From: Candidatus Saccharimonadota bacterium
Lineage (GTDB): Bacteria; Patescibacteriota; Saccharimonadia; Saccharimonadales; UBA4665
DNA: 64,000 bases
NCBI GenBank assembly: GCA_002746885.1
Contig: PDRS01000005.1
Location: 62,001-126,000, forward strand
Direction: 5' to 3'
Shown here one piece after another: positions 31,532 to 40,753 of the stretch. The notes under the pieces were generated by a model, which worked only from the letters and a program-made list of their open reading frames with translations, was not told the DNA's origin and made no database searches. Numbering within the stretch: position 1 is the stretch's first letter; each line of letters begins with the position of its first letter. The translations under genes were made by a program, and so were the position numbers.

Positions 31532-31659
31532 TGGCTCATGGCAAATACACATCAGCAACATTACCCAGGTTGTTTATGTGCGCACGACGGAGTGTGCGAA
31601 TCAGAGCGCTGCAACATCGGACTGAGCATGAAGCTAATATCTGCTAGACTGGAGCGTGT

Positions 31660-32940
31660 ATGCGATTATTGAGTCTCGTAGCTGGAAAACTGACGCTCGC
31701 GCTTTTGCGGGCAACTGGACGAACTGGGTCGGCCTTGCCTGGGCGTGTTGTTGAGACGCTCAGTCCAAAGTTTTTGCCGCATATGCTGGCGCAGTTACCT
31801 CAAGGAGTGTTGATTGTTTCTGGAACCAACGGCAAAACAACGACAACAAAACTCGTTGCGAAACTACTTGCTTCGCAAGGGCTGCGGGTTCTGACAAACC
31901 CGACGGGAAGCAACTTTGTGCGCGGTATCATTAGCGCGGTTGTGGATAAAGCGTCTTGGCGAGGCAGGCTCGACTACGACATTGCAGTGTTCGAGCAAGA
32001 TGAAGCGCATGCGGTACATTTTGCAAAAATGGTTACACCGCGCGGCGTGCTGGTGCTCAACATCATGCGCGACCAAATGGATCGTTTTGGCGAAATAGAC
32101 ACCACGTTGAAGTTGCTCGAGAAACTGGCGCGCGCTGCCAGCGACTTTGTAGTGCTCAATGCCAACGACGAACGCGTCAGTACCATTCTCGTCGATGATG
32201 CCGTTAAAACGGTGTGGTACGCCCACAGCGAAGACCTGAACGCAGCCTTTCTGAGCGACGACCAGCTGTATCATGGCGCAGCGGCGAACTATGCGCTCGG
32301 CGGTGAACCATCGGTCGTGTTGACCGGCTATGACGAGGCATCGGTTTCGCTTTTGGTGCAAGGCTCGCCGCACCGCTACCAGTATCAACTGATGGGCGGT
32401 CACAACGCGCAAAACTTGGCTGCGGCCATCGCTGTACTGTTTCAGCTTGTGCCTGAGCCAGATACGAGTGAACTTGCAAAAGCAATTCTTACGGTCGAAC
32501 CGGCGTTTGGTCGCGGCGAAATCATCCAACTACCGGAGGGCGGCGAACTCACGCTCCAGCTTGTGAAAAATCCTGGCGGTTTTACGCAGGCCTTACGCAT
32601 GCTTGAGCTGAAAGAATACGCTACGATCGGCATTGCCATAAATGACGATTATCCAGACGGCCGCGATGTGTCTTGGCTGTGGGACGTTGATTTTAGTGCT
32701 ATCAAGCAGCCTGTTCTGTGCGGTGGGGCGCGCGCCGCCGACATGGCAAACCGGCTCAAATATGATGAAGTCAAAACACTGGCTAGCTATAACGACCTCG
32801 ACGCTTATCAAAAAGCATTTCATGAACGTGCGGCTTCCGAGGGCGGCCATGCAATTTTGTTTTGCACCTATACCGCCATGTTGAAGCTGCGTAGTAAGTA
32901 TTTCGGCGTTGCGTCGGGTTTGGCGGAGGAGGGGCAATGA
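31660..32940 (+). CDS. murT: lipid II isoglutaminyl synthase, Mur ligase subunit
   Basis: VSGTNGKTTTTKLVAKLL, NPTGSNFVRGI, NIMRDQMDRFGEID, adjacent gatD. Confidence 0.88.
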   Translation: MRLLSLVAGKLTLALLRATGRTGSALPGRVVETLSPKFLPHMLAQLPQGVLIVSGTNGKTTTTKLVAKLLASQGLRVLTNPTGSNFVRGIISAVVDKASWRGRLDYDIAVFEQDEAHAVHFAKMVTPRGVLVLNIMRDQMDRFGEIDTTLKLLEKLARAASDFVVLNANDERVSTILVDDAVKTVWYAHSEDLNAAFLSDDQLYHGAAANYALGGEPSVVLTGYDEASVSLLVQGSPHRYQYQLMGGHNAQNLAAAIAVLFQLVPEPDTSELAKAILTVEPAFGRGEIIQLPEGGELTLQLVKNPGGFTQALRMLELKEYATIGIAINDDYPDGRDVSWLWDVDFSAIKQPVLCGGARAADMANRLKYDEVKTLASYNDLDAYQKAFHERAASEGGHAILFCTYTAMLKLRSKYFGVASGLAEEGQ

Positions 32941-33680
32941 GCATGGACAAACCAGTCAGGAGTAGCGCATATCAGCTAACACTCGTGCACCTGTACCCAA
33001 AAGAAATGAACATTTACGGTGATACTGGCAATCGGCTTGTGTTGCAAAAACGAGCCCAATGGCGCGGCATGGCGGTCGAACTAAAACACGTTGGTGTTGG
33101 CGACGCCATTCCTGCTGACGCCGATATTATCATCGGCGGCGGCGGACAGGATGCCGGACAGGGAATCATACAAGACGATTTGCAGGAGAAAGCAGCACAG
33201 TTAACGAGCATGGCAGAAGACGGCGTGGTCATGCTCATGATATGCGGCTTGTACCAGTTATTTGGTCGCAGTTTTACGACGCACGAAGGCGATGTTATAC
33301 AAGGCATTGGCCTATTACCGCTCGAAACACGCGGCGGCGACACGCGCATGATAGGCAACACTATCTACGACACTCCTTACGGCGAAGTTGTCGGCTACGA
33401 AAATCACAGCGGCATTACTACGCTCGATGATGTGTCGCTGGCTTTTGGAACTGTGAAAAAAGGCGATGGCAACAACGGCCGCGATAAAACCGAAGGCTGC
33501 CGTGTCCACAATGTTTTCGGCACCTACAGCCACGGCCCCGTGCTTGTCAAAAACCCTGCGTTTGCCGATGAGCTTCTCCGCCTCGCGCTTACCCACAAAT
33601 ACGGCGCGGTCAATCTTTCCGAACTAGACAATTCCCTCGAGCAAGCCGCCCAAGCGGTTGCTGCCAGCCGTCCCCGCTAG
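32937..33680 (+). CDS. gatD: lipid II isoglutaminyl synthase, glutamine amidotransferase subunit
   Basis: LTLVHLYPKEMNIYGDTGN, GGGGQDAGQ, MICGLYQLFG, GTYSHGPVLVKNP. Confidence 0.88.
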   Translation: MSMDKPVRSSAYQLTLVHLYPKEMNIYGDTGNRLVLQKRAQWRGMAVELKHVGVGDAIPADADIIIGGGGQDAGQGIIQDDLQEKAAQLTSMAEDGVVMLMICGLYQLFGRSFTTHEGDVIQGIGLLPLETRGGDTRMIGNTIYDTPYGEVVGYENHSGITTLDDVSLAFGTVKKGDGNNGRDKTEGCRVHNVFGTYSHGPVLVKNPAFADELLRLALTHKYGAVNLSELDNSLEQAAQAVAASRPR

Positions 33681-33689
33681 TGATACCAT

Positions 33690-35738
33690 ATGAGAGTGAA
33701 ACTGACTGATCCTATCGAAAGCGTGAACGGTGTGGGCGCAACGGTCGCAAAAGGGTTGCGAAAACTCGGCATTGCAACCGTGTTTGATCTGGTCGATTAT
33801 TTGCCGTACCGCTACGAGGATTATTCCCAAGTTTTAGCAGTGCGCGACCTACGGCCGGGCGCGGTAACTGTGAGAGCGGTAGTGAAGCACGCAAGCGGAC
33901 GATATGTGCGGCGCGGCATGCACGTCACTGAGGCGTTGTTTTCAGATCAAACGGGCAGCGTGCGTGCGGTTTGGTTCAACCAGCCGTACCGTGCCGCGGC
34001 GCTGAAACCTGGCCAAGAATATTACGTGAGCGGTCAGTATGAACTGAGCCGCCAGCGCTTACAGATCATGAACCCAAGTGCAGAGCTGGTAAAGGACTTT
34101 CCGGTCAATACGGCGCGGATCGTGCCAGTCTACCGACAGTCAAAAACGATCTCGTCAAACCAAATTCGCAAGCTCGTCGCCGAGTGCGTTTCGAGCTTGC
34201 GTACCTTACCAGAAACGCTGCCAAAGTGGACAGTGTCTGACTGCACGCTGCTTCCGCGCGCGCAGGCGATCGAAGCAATGCACTTTCCGCAGTCGAGCGA
34301 GCAACTGGCGGCTGCACGGCGGCGGCTTGGTTTTGAAGAAGTTTTTGAACTCAGCCTTGCCGCGCTTCTAAACAAACAAGAAAGTCTACGAGAACACGCC
34401 CTGTCGATTCCGTTTGATCTTGAACTTGCGCGGACATTTGTGTCGGCGCTGCCTTTCAAGCTCACCGACGACCAGCGTAAGGTCGTTTGGCAGGCTTATC
34501 AGGATATGGAGCACCGATATCCTATGAACCGTCTCGTGGAAGGCGATGTTGGTTCGGGTAAAACTGTCGTGGCTGCCATGGTGGCGCTTATGGCGATAAA
34601 CCAAGGCTATCAGGTGGCGCTCATGGCTCCGACCGAATTGCTCGCGCGCCAGCATTTTGAAACGTTTCAAGCGCACTTTCGGGCGGCGGCGCAGCGGAAG
34701 CAAATCGTTCTGCTCGCTGGCGGATTGAGCGCTCGCGAGAAAAAACGCGCTCAGGAGCGCATAGTTGCCGGAGAAGTCGATATCATCATAGGGACGCATG
34801 CGTTGTTTCAGGAGGCGGTAGATATGCATCGACTCGGGCTGATCATTATCGATGAGCAGCACCGCTTCGGTGTGGAACAGCGCAAGGCGCTCATGGCCAA
34901 AGCTGGACATATGCCGCACGTGCTGAGTTTGACCGCAACGCCCATACCGCGTAGTTTGGCGCTCACGCTGTACGGCGAGTTGGACATATCGGTGCTGCGA
35001 GAAAAACCAGCTGGCAGGCAGCCAATTACGACGCGTATCATTTCTCGCACGAGGCGTAGTACATTGTACGAAAAAGTGCGCAGCGAAATCGCCGCTGGCC
35101 GCCAAGTGTTCGTTGTTTGCCCCTCGATACGCACACAAACAGCCGCCGAAACGAGCAAAGCAGCGGCCGAAAAAGTGTATGCCGAGCTGAGCGGCAAAGA
35201 GCTGGCGGGTTACCGGCTTGCCTTGCTGCACGGCCAGCTGAAACCAGCAGAGAAGGACGCCGTGATGCAGCAATTTGTGCGGGGCGAGCTAGACGCGCTG
35301 GTTGCAACTACTGTCGTTGAGGTCGGCGTGGACGTGCCGAACGCTAGCGTGATGGTGATAGAGTCTGCCGAACAGTTTGGTTTGGCGCAGCTGCACCAAC
35401 TACGCGGCCGCGTCGGTCGGGGCAGTCAGGAGTCGTCTTGCTATCTAGTACTGAGCGACGACAAACCGCCGACAAAACGCCTCAGAGCGATAGAATCAAG
35501 CCAGGACGGGTTTCGGCTGGCTGAATACGACTTGCAGTTGCGCGGTCCGGGTGCGATTTATGGCGCGTTGCAGCACGGCGCGCTTGATTTGCGGGTGGTG
35601 CGTTTGACAGACACCGCGCTGATTGCCGAGGCGCGCGCCGCCGCTCAAACATTTCTGGAACGCAGCGAAAATTTGCTACACTATCCAGAGCTACACGAAC
35701 GCGTCGACCGGCTGCGGCGTGTCACAAATCTCAACTAA
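33690..35738 (+). CDS. recG: ATP-dependent DNA helicase RecG
   Basis: VEGDVGSGKTVVAAMVAL, IIDEQHRFGVEQRKAL, QLRGRVGRGSQESSCYL. Confidence 0.94.
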   Translation: MRVKLTDPIESVNGVGATVAKGLRKLGIATVFDLVDYLPYRYEDYSQVLAVRDLRPGAVTVRAVVKHASGRYVRRGMHVTEALFSDQTGSVRAVWFNQPYRAAALKPGQEYYVSGQYELSRQRLQIMNPSAELVKDFPVNTARIVPVYRQSKTISSNQIRKLVAECVSSLRTLPETLPKWTVSDCTLLPRAQAIEAMHFPQSSEQLAAARRRLGFEEVFELSLAALLNKQESLREHALSIPFDLELARTFVSALPFKLTDDQRKVVWQAYQDMEHRYPMNRLVEGDVGSGKTVVAAMVALMAINQGYQVALMAPTELLARQHFETFQAHFRAAAQRKQIVLLAGGLSAREKKRAQERIVAGEVDIIIGTHALFQEAVDMHRLGLIIIDEQHRFGVEQRKALMAKAGHMPHVLSLTATPIPRSLALTLYGELDISVLREKPAGRQPITTRIISRTRRSTLYEKVRSEIAAGRQVFVVCPSIRTQTAAETSKAAAEKVYAELSGKELAGYRLALLHGQLKPAEKDAVMQQFVRGELDALVATTVVEVGVDVPNASVMVIESAEQFGLAQLHQLRGRVGRGSQESSCYLVLSDDKPPTKRLRAIESSQDGFRLAEYDLQLRGPGAIYGALQHGALDLRVVRLTDTALIAEARAAAQTFLERSENLLHYPELHERVDRLRRVTNLN

Positions 35739-35860
35739 ACAACAACCATCATGAACAGTAAATCAACCGTTATAAAAAATGCAAAAGCATATTGGGCCGA
35801 GAAGAAACGGCTTGTCGCACGGTGTGAGCGGCTTTGTTTGCAAGCCGCTGGAGACTGCTG

Positions 35861-36685
35861 ATGTACTCTGGCTCAACCCTCAAACAGCTGCGCACGCTCG
35901 ACACGTGGTTTGGCGCGCACCAGAAAATCGACCGCCTCGCACACCGCTATCTACAGCTCCTTTCAGACAACCAATCGTTTCCGACCATACGAAGTATTCT
36001 TGAGTTTGAGGGATGCAATGGACCTGACGCGATTAAACGTAAAACACCTGGCCAGGACGAACCGTGGCACTACTATGATCCGTATGACGATGGCGACACC
36101 CAGCTGCTTACTATACTCACCGCGCACCATACCAAGTTGGTTCGCGCGCTTCGGGCTGGCGATCAGACGCGGGCGGCGTTTGAGGCGGCATGGCTCGCCC
36201 ATGCGGTCGTAGACGGTTTGACGCCTGCGCACCACTATCCATACGAAGCGGAGCTAAAGCGTTTGCGAAAAGGCGCGAGCCTCGAAACGCGGACAACAGG
36301 AAAGGACAAACTGGTCATGCCAGGCGACACGGTGCGCGAAAAAATGCGCAACAACTGGCAGATGTGGGGCGATAAAGGCCTGCTCGCAACGCACATTGCT
36401 TTTGAGGCGGGAGTTGCGCTTGTGGTGTTGCCTATGCGCCTAAAAAAACTTGCGTTGCCCGAAACCTGGCCGAGCGTCGTAGGACGAAAACCGTATGTGT
36501 CGTTTTTTGTCGCTCAGGCGAAAAAAATTGCAGCCGGAAAATACTATGAACGTTTTTACACAACCGCTTGGACGCCTCGCCTCGCGCGAGCGGTGCGCCG
36601 CGAACTCATACCAGACATAGTTCTCACGGTGGCCTACGTGTGGCACACGGCTGTAGTGGAGGCGCAGAAGGGGGCGCGATCATGA
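35861..36685 (+). CDS. hypothetical protein; possible zinc-dependent phospholipase C-like alpha-helical hydrolase
   Basis: His/Asp-rich HYYDPYDDGDTQLLTILTAHH and WLAHAVVDGLTPAHHYPYEAE. Confidence 0.5.
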   Translation: MYSGSTLKQLRTLDTWFGAHQKIDRLAHRYLQLLSDNQSFPTIRSILEFEGCNGPDAIKRKTPGQDEPWHYYDPYDDGDTQLLTILTAHHTKLVRALRAGDQTRAAFEAAWLAHAVVDGLTPAHHYPYEAELKRLRKGASLETRTTGKDKLVMPGDTVREKMRNNWQMWGDKGLLATHIAFEAGVALVVLPMRLKKLALPETWPSVVGRKPYVSFFVAQAKKIAAGKYYERFYTTAWTPRLARAVRRELIPDIVLTVAYVWHTAVVEAQKGARS

Positions 36686-37215
36686 GAGTGATAGCTGGGC
36701 GTCTAGGCGGCAGACTATTTGCAAGTCCGCACGGGCACCGCACGCACCCTATGAGCGAAAAAGCCCGCGGCGCGATTTTTAATGCACTTGGCGATGTCGC
36801 AGGCCTCAGTTTTCTCGATGCCTACGCAGGCAGCGGCGCACTGTCCATAGAAGCGATAAGCCGCGGCGGATCGAGCACGCTGGCGATAGATGTCGACACA
36901 GCGGCAGTCAAAACCATAGCAGAAAACTGCAAAACACTTGGTATAACAAACGTGGTTCAGGTGCTGCGTAAAAACGTGAGCGGCTGGTCGCGCAACAATC
37001 AAACTCAGCAATTCGACATCGTAATGGCCGATCCTCCCTACGACGACATTCGACCAGATGTTTTGGCTCGCTTGACGGCGCATGTTAAGCCGGGCGGCGT
37101 GTATGTTTTGTCTTGGCCCGCAGGCGCCGCGCTGCCCGCCTTGCAGCACATGGAGCAAATCGCTCATAAACCTCTCGGCGACATCCACCTGGTTTTCTAC
37201 CGCAAAAAAACGTAA
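36682..37215 (+). CDS. rsmD: 16S rRNA (guanine(966)-N(2))-methyltransferase
   Basis: MRVIAGRLGGRLF...RTHPMSEKARGAIFNAL, LDAYAGSGALSIEAISRG, MADPPYDD. Confidence 0.92.
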   Translation: MRVIAGRLGGRLFASPHGHRTHPMSEKARGAIFNALGDVAGLSFLDAYAGSGALSIEAISRGGSSTLAIDVDTAAVKTIAENCKTLGITNVVQVLRKNVSGWSRNNQTQQFDIVMADPPYDDIRPDVLARLTAHVKPGGVYVLSWPAGAALPALQHMEQIAHKPLGDIHLVFYRKKT

Positions 37216-37227
37216 AATTGCACCAAT

Positions 37228-37258
37228 GTAAAAACCGACCCACGAGGGTTGTTTTTAC
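37228..37258. terminator. strong hairpin GTAAAAACcGACCC-ACGA-GGGTTGTTTTTAC
   Basis: Near-perfect inverted repeat just after rsmD stop. Confidence 0.6.
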
Positions 37259-37325
37259 GTTTACATGCCAATGCAAAAACCCAACCACGTTTTATCACGT
37301 TTAGTTTTTTGATAAAATAGGCGCC

Positions 37326-37679
37326 ATGAGTAAACCAACTACAGTCGAAGAATATCTCGCAGCGCTGCCGAATGCTCAAGCCAAGAGCCTTCAAGATTTG
37401 CGCGAAAAAATTTTGCGCAATATTCCAGATGTTGAAGAAAAAATCGCCTTCGGCAAGCCGTTTTATTATCTTGGCGGCAAATACGTTGTGTCGTTTGCAG
37501 CTGCAAAGGCTCACAACAGTTTTCATACTATGAGTTTTGACGTTGCCGCAAAACTTCCCTCTACCGGCAAAGGTTGGAAAGTCGACGGCGGCTCGGTCAA
37601 ATTTGACCTAGATGCTGCACTGCCAGAATCCGTCGTGCAAAATGTCATCGACCTTCGCCTCGCCGAGATGCAGCAGTAA
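37326..37679 (+). CDS. DUF1801/YdhG-like protein
   Basis: TVEEYLAALPNAQAKSLQDLREKILRNIPDVEEKIAFGKPFYYLGGKYV. Confidence 0.75.
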   Translation: MSKPTTVEEYLAALPNAQAKSLQDLREKILRNIPDVEEKIAFGKPFYYLGGKYVVSFAAAKAHNSFHTMSFDVAAKLPSTGKGWKVDGGSVKFDLDAALPESVVQNVIDLRLAEMQQ

Positions 37680-37934
37680 ACTGGCGTGGTTTTCTGCTCC
37701 ACCGACTGGCAACGCCTTGACGCTTCCACTATTTTTTCGGTGGGCGAACCGACAAACCTGAGCACCCTTTTCAGCTTCCAAAAAATTGCTCGAAGTAGTT
37801 TTGAGCTTGCGTGTGTAATTTCATCAACGTACGACTCGGTCCACGGGGCTTGTTTTTACTTTTACGTCGGTATCGTTGTAATGCCTGAAAAGTCCTTTCA
37901 TTATTATGTCTTGAACCGTACAATGTAGGTATAC

Positions 37935-38019
37935 GCGGATGTGGTGGAATTGGTAGACACGCTGGTTTTAGGAGCCAGTGCCGCAAGGCGTGAAGGTTCA
38001 AGTCCTTTCATCCGCACCA
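37935..38019 (+). tRNA. tRNA-Leu (anticodon TAG), CCA encoded
   Basis: GCGGATG...CATCCGC-A-CCA; anticodon arm CTGGT-TTTAGGA-GCCAG; long variable arm; TTCAAGT T-loop. Confidence 0.95.
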
Positions 38020-38036
38020 GACCAGTTACGAGAGTC

Positions 38037-38600
38037 ATGACAGACAAATTACTTCTCATATTATCCTCGTTTTCGATGATTTCTGTAAATGCCTGGCATG
38101 GTTTTTTACTTTACAGCCACAAAAACGACCGAAAACAGCACACCATCAGCCAATATGCTGTGTCCTCGGGCGCGTTTTTGCGGCGGCACAGGGCAATACA
38201 CTATCTGACATCGGCAATTTTATTTGTGTTTTCGGCAGGATATCTGCTGCCGCATGGATACGTTTTGGCGGCGGTATTATTGAGCGGTGCCGCGATATTT
38301 GATGCGCTAGAGGTGATGACGCTCAACCAAAAAACAGCATCGCAAATAACTACGGTCAATAGTCATATTATTACTGCTTGGTTGATGGCCTTTTGCTATT
38401 TGTTTTACGCGAGTCATGTTTTAGCTATCGCTAAACTGAGCGAGTGGTTTGTTTGGGCTATATGGGTGTCTTTCGCTGTTTTGCTGGCTCTGTCAGTCAA
38501 CCGAAAATTCAAAGAGTTTTGGCTCATACAACACGCCTATTTTTGCTTCCTGGCTGCACTTATCGTGCTGGCGCACATTACGCTGCTTGTCAGTTCTTAA
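38037..38600 (+). CDS. multi-pass membrane protein
   Basis: About five hydrophobic segments; ORF track start at 37941 lies inside the tRNA so ATG 38037 preferred. Confidence 0.6.
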   Translation: MTDKLLLILSSFSMISVNAWHGFLLYSHKNDRKQHTISQYAVSSGAFLRRHRAIHYLTSAILFVFSAGYLLPHGYVLAAVLLSGAAIFDALEVMTLNQKTASQITTVNSHIITAWLMAFCYLFYASHVLAIAKLSEWFVWAIWVSFAVLLALSVNRKFKEFWLIQHAYFCFLAALIVLAHITLLVSS

Positions 38601-39162
38601 GTGGTCCCCCGTGAAACTCCAAATAGTTTTTGACTGTCGTCAATGAACTCATATCATCCATTCGGTCTACGAACTCGATGCCAGATAAATGATCCAACTC
38701 ATGTTGGACCACTCGGGCCAAGTAACCAGAACACTCCGTAAGTACTTCCTCTCCCGAGTCGGAAACGTAACGAACCTTGACCCAGTTTGCTCGAGAAACT
38801 AGCCCCATCAATCCCGGGACGCTGAAGCAGCCCTCCCAGTCAACAGACTGCTCTTTTGAGCGTTCGACGATTTCTGGATTAATCAGTTTGAGCAAAGGTG
38901 TTTCCGGTCGGTCAGGAAATACATCTGTGCGACGCACTTCAATTACTACTAGATTCAGCGATAATCCGACCTGCGGGGCGGCCAGACCTGCGCCATTAAG
39001 CTTTCGCAGAGTGGCCACCATCGACGCTAGTGTGTCCTGAACCAACGACACGTCTTCTACTCGCTTGCAGGGAGCCTTCAGCTTCGGATGGCCGATCGTA
39101 ACGAGGTTGTCGGACGCCGCCCCCTCGATCCAGCCTCGATTACTCTTGACGACCCCTTTCAT
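38590..39162 (-). CDS. def: peptide deformylase
   Basis: GAGLAAPQVG, EGCFSVPG, QHELDHLSG. Confidence 0.93.
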   Translation of the reverse strand: MKGVVKSNRGWIEGAASDNLVTIGHPKLKAPCKRVEDVSLVQDTLASMVATLRKLNGAGLAAPQVGLSLNLVVIEVRRTDVFPDRPETPLLKLINPEIVERSKEQSVDWEGCFSVPGLMGLVSRANWVKVRYVSDSGEEVLTECSGYLARVVQHELDHLSGIEFVDRMDDMSSLTTVKNYLEFHGGPLKN

Positions 39163-39368
39163 ACTCAGACCTCCCGCTTCAAAAATAATTATTCATGTCT
39201 GAGTAAAAGAGTACTGCGCTTCATCCTGCAGCGCAACACTGGGCGCTCTGCCACGAAGAGTGCCATTTTGGAAAAGACTTGCTATTTCACAAGCTCACTA
39301 AAGGCTTTTTGGAGCTATCGGCAAAAACGTGGATCTAATCTAGTACTTTCTCCTCTGTTGTTGACGAG

Positions 39369-39394
39369 TAAGTAATGTCTGACGACATTACTTA
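39369..39394. terminator. hairpin TAAGTAATGTC-TGAC-GACATTACTTA
   Basis: 11-bp perfect stem with tetraloop, 3' of the minus-strand gene ending at 39456; no U-tract. Confidence 0.5.
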
Positions 39395-39455
39395 TGTATG
39401 AAGCAAAGAGGTTTTAGGTATTGTTTGATGTGCGTCCAGTTTTTGGTCAGTACGC

Positions 39456-40439
39456 TTACGGAGCGTCCTGGGGGTAGCTATCTTGAGGACCGTCAGATGG
39501 GCGAGGGTCTTCGTGGGTACTGTCTTGTGGTTTGCTGTCTTGTGGGGCTACTAGGCTACCCACTGCTTTGGATCTAACCAGGAGCTTGAAGAAGTAATCT
39601 AGCGTTTCGGCGTGACGATTATAATCGCCTTGGGCAGACTTATATGCTTCTTCGATAGCTTCTCGCGCTGCTTCATCCGGATTCTCGCTTGTCAAAATTT
39701 CACGCTGATCCTCAGGACTGAGCTGTTCCATAGCGGTGCTTACAAGCGTTTCAGCGTATGGCAGTCCATCAGGGGGACTACCGTCGGCAGGTCGCGTTAG
39801 ACGGCATGTACCGCCACTGAGCGAAGCAAACGCTACATTAATTTCTGCAATGTCTGCTATTGGCGCACCCATCTTCTCGGCAGCAATGCACTCTCTAATT
39901 TTCGCGATAAGCTTTTTTTCGTTGGTGGGTGTGAGTTCGCTAGGAGACTCACTCCCAACATCATAAGTGGAAAGCATATGCTCAGATTTGTGGCCACGGA
40001 GAATATCTCGCAAATCCGTGACCATTTCGCTTACGTTCTTGCCTGTTTTGCCGCCGTAGCCCAAAGTTACTATAATTTCTGTTTGGGCTGGTACCTTATC
40101 ATTGCCCACATTGACCATTACGCCCAAAGCACAGCTGCCAATTGCATCAATATAAGGCTCATCGGAGCGTATAAACCGAATACCATCGGGCAGACTCTCG
40201 GGATCGCTGTTTAGGACAGGATGGAATAGCTTTAGCACGCCGTCCTCCCAGTCTTTCCATGTTTGTGCCTGTTCAGCCCTTAAACCTGGTGCAACTTCTG
40301 CTAAAAACAGCGGTGCAGCAACAGTGAGTACTGCTTGCGTTTGTTCTTGTGTCGCCCCATCACGTATCTTTCCAACGAAGCCCTGAAGACCAAGCGGCAC
40401 TTCTTTAACTTCTTTATTTGAGTTCGGATCTATGCTCAT
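39456..40439 (-). CDS. hypothetical protein with PQDS-rich C-terminal tail
   Basis: 327 aa ORF; tail APQDSKPQDSTHEDPRPSDGPQDSYPQDAP; SD AGGAG upstream. Confidence 0.55.
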   Translation of the reverse strand: MSIDPNSNKEVKEVPLGLQGFVGKIRDGATQEQTQAVLTVAAPLFLAEVAPGLRAEQAQTWKDWEDGVLKLFHPVLNSDPESLPDGIRFIRSDEPYIDAIGSCALGVMVNVGNDKVPAQTEIIVTLGYGGKTGKNVSEMVTDLRDILRGHKSEHMLSTYDVGSESPSELTPTNEKKLIAKIRECIAAEKMGAPIADIAEINVAFASLSGGTCRLTRPADGSPPDGLPYAETLVSTAMEQLSPEDQREILTSENPDEAAREAIEEAYKSAQGDYNRHAETLDYFFKLLVRSKAVGSLVAPQDSKPQDSTHEDPRPSDGPQDSYPQDAP

Positions 40440-40753
40440 GTTTCTACTCTACTCCTATTCATACATTACACAATATCATATTTAAATAACAATACAAGTA
40501 TTATCACATATTTTCATACTTTATTTAACTCTCGCGCCCCGACTGGCAGCTCAAGCTACGCGGCCAGCGCCAGCGGCGTTTCTTGATTTTCTGGAAACCC
40601 CAATCTTTTGTGTGTGCAGAGGGTGAAAAGCTGAGGGTGAAAAGCTTGTGCTTTTGTAAAATTTGCTATAAAATCAAACTCTGTATAGAGACAATTTGAT
40701 GTAGAGATTCCAATGATGTGTAAGAGAAAAGAAAAAAAAGGGGGTGAAAAAGT

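Noticed and set aside
37890-37901. AAGTCCTTTCAT duplicated upstream and in the tRNA-Leu 3' end (possible att site)
   Set aside because: Only 12 bp, located 110 bp upstream rather than downstream, no integrase; probably chance.
37941-38036. ORF-track start of the membrane protein within the tRNA
   Set aside because: Overlaps tRNA-Leu; ATG 38037 is a more sensible start.
40619-40646. Tandem GAGGGTGAAAAGCT x2 upstream of the surface protein gene
   Set aside because: Short simple duplication; no structure or second locus seen.
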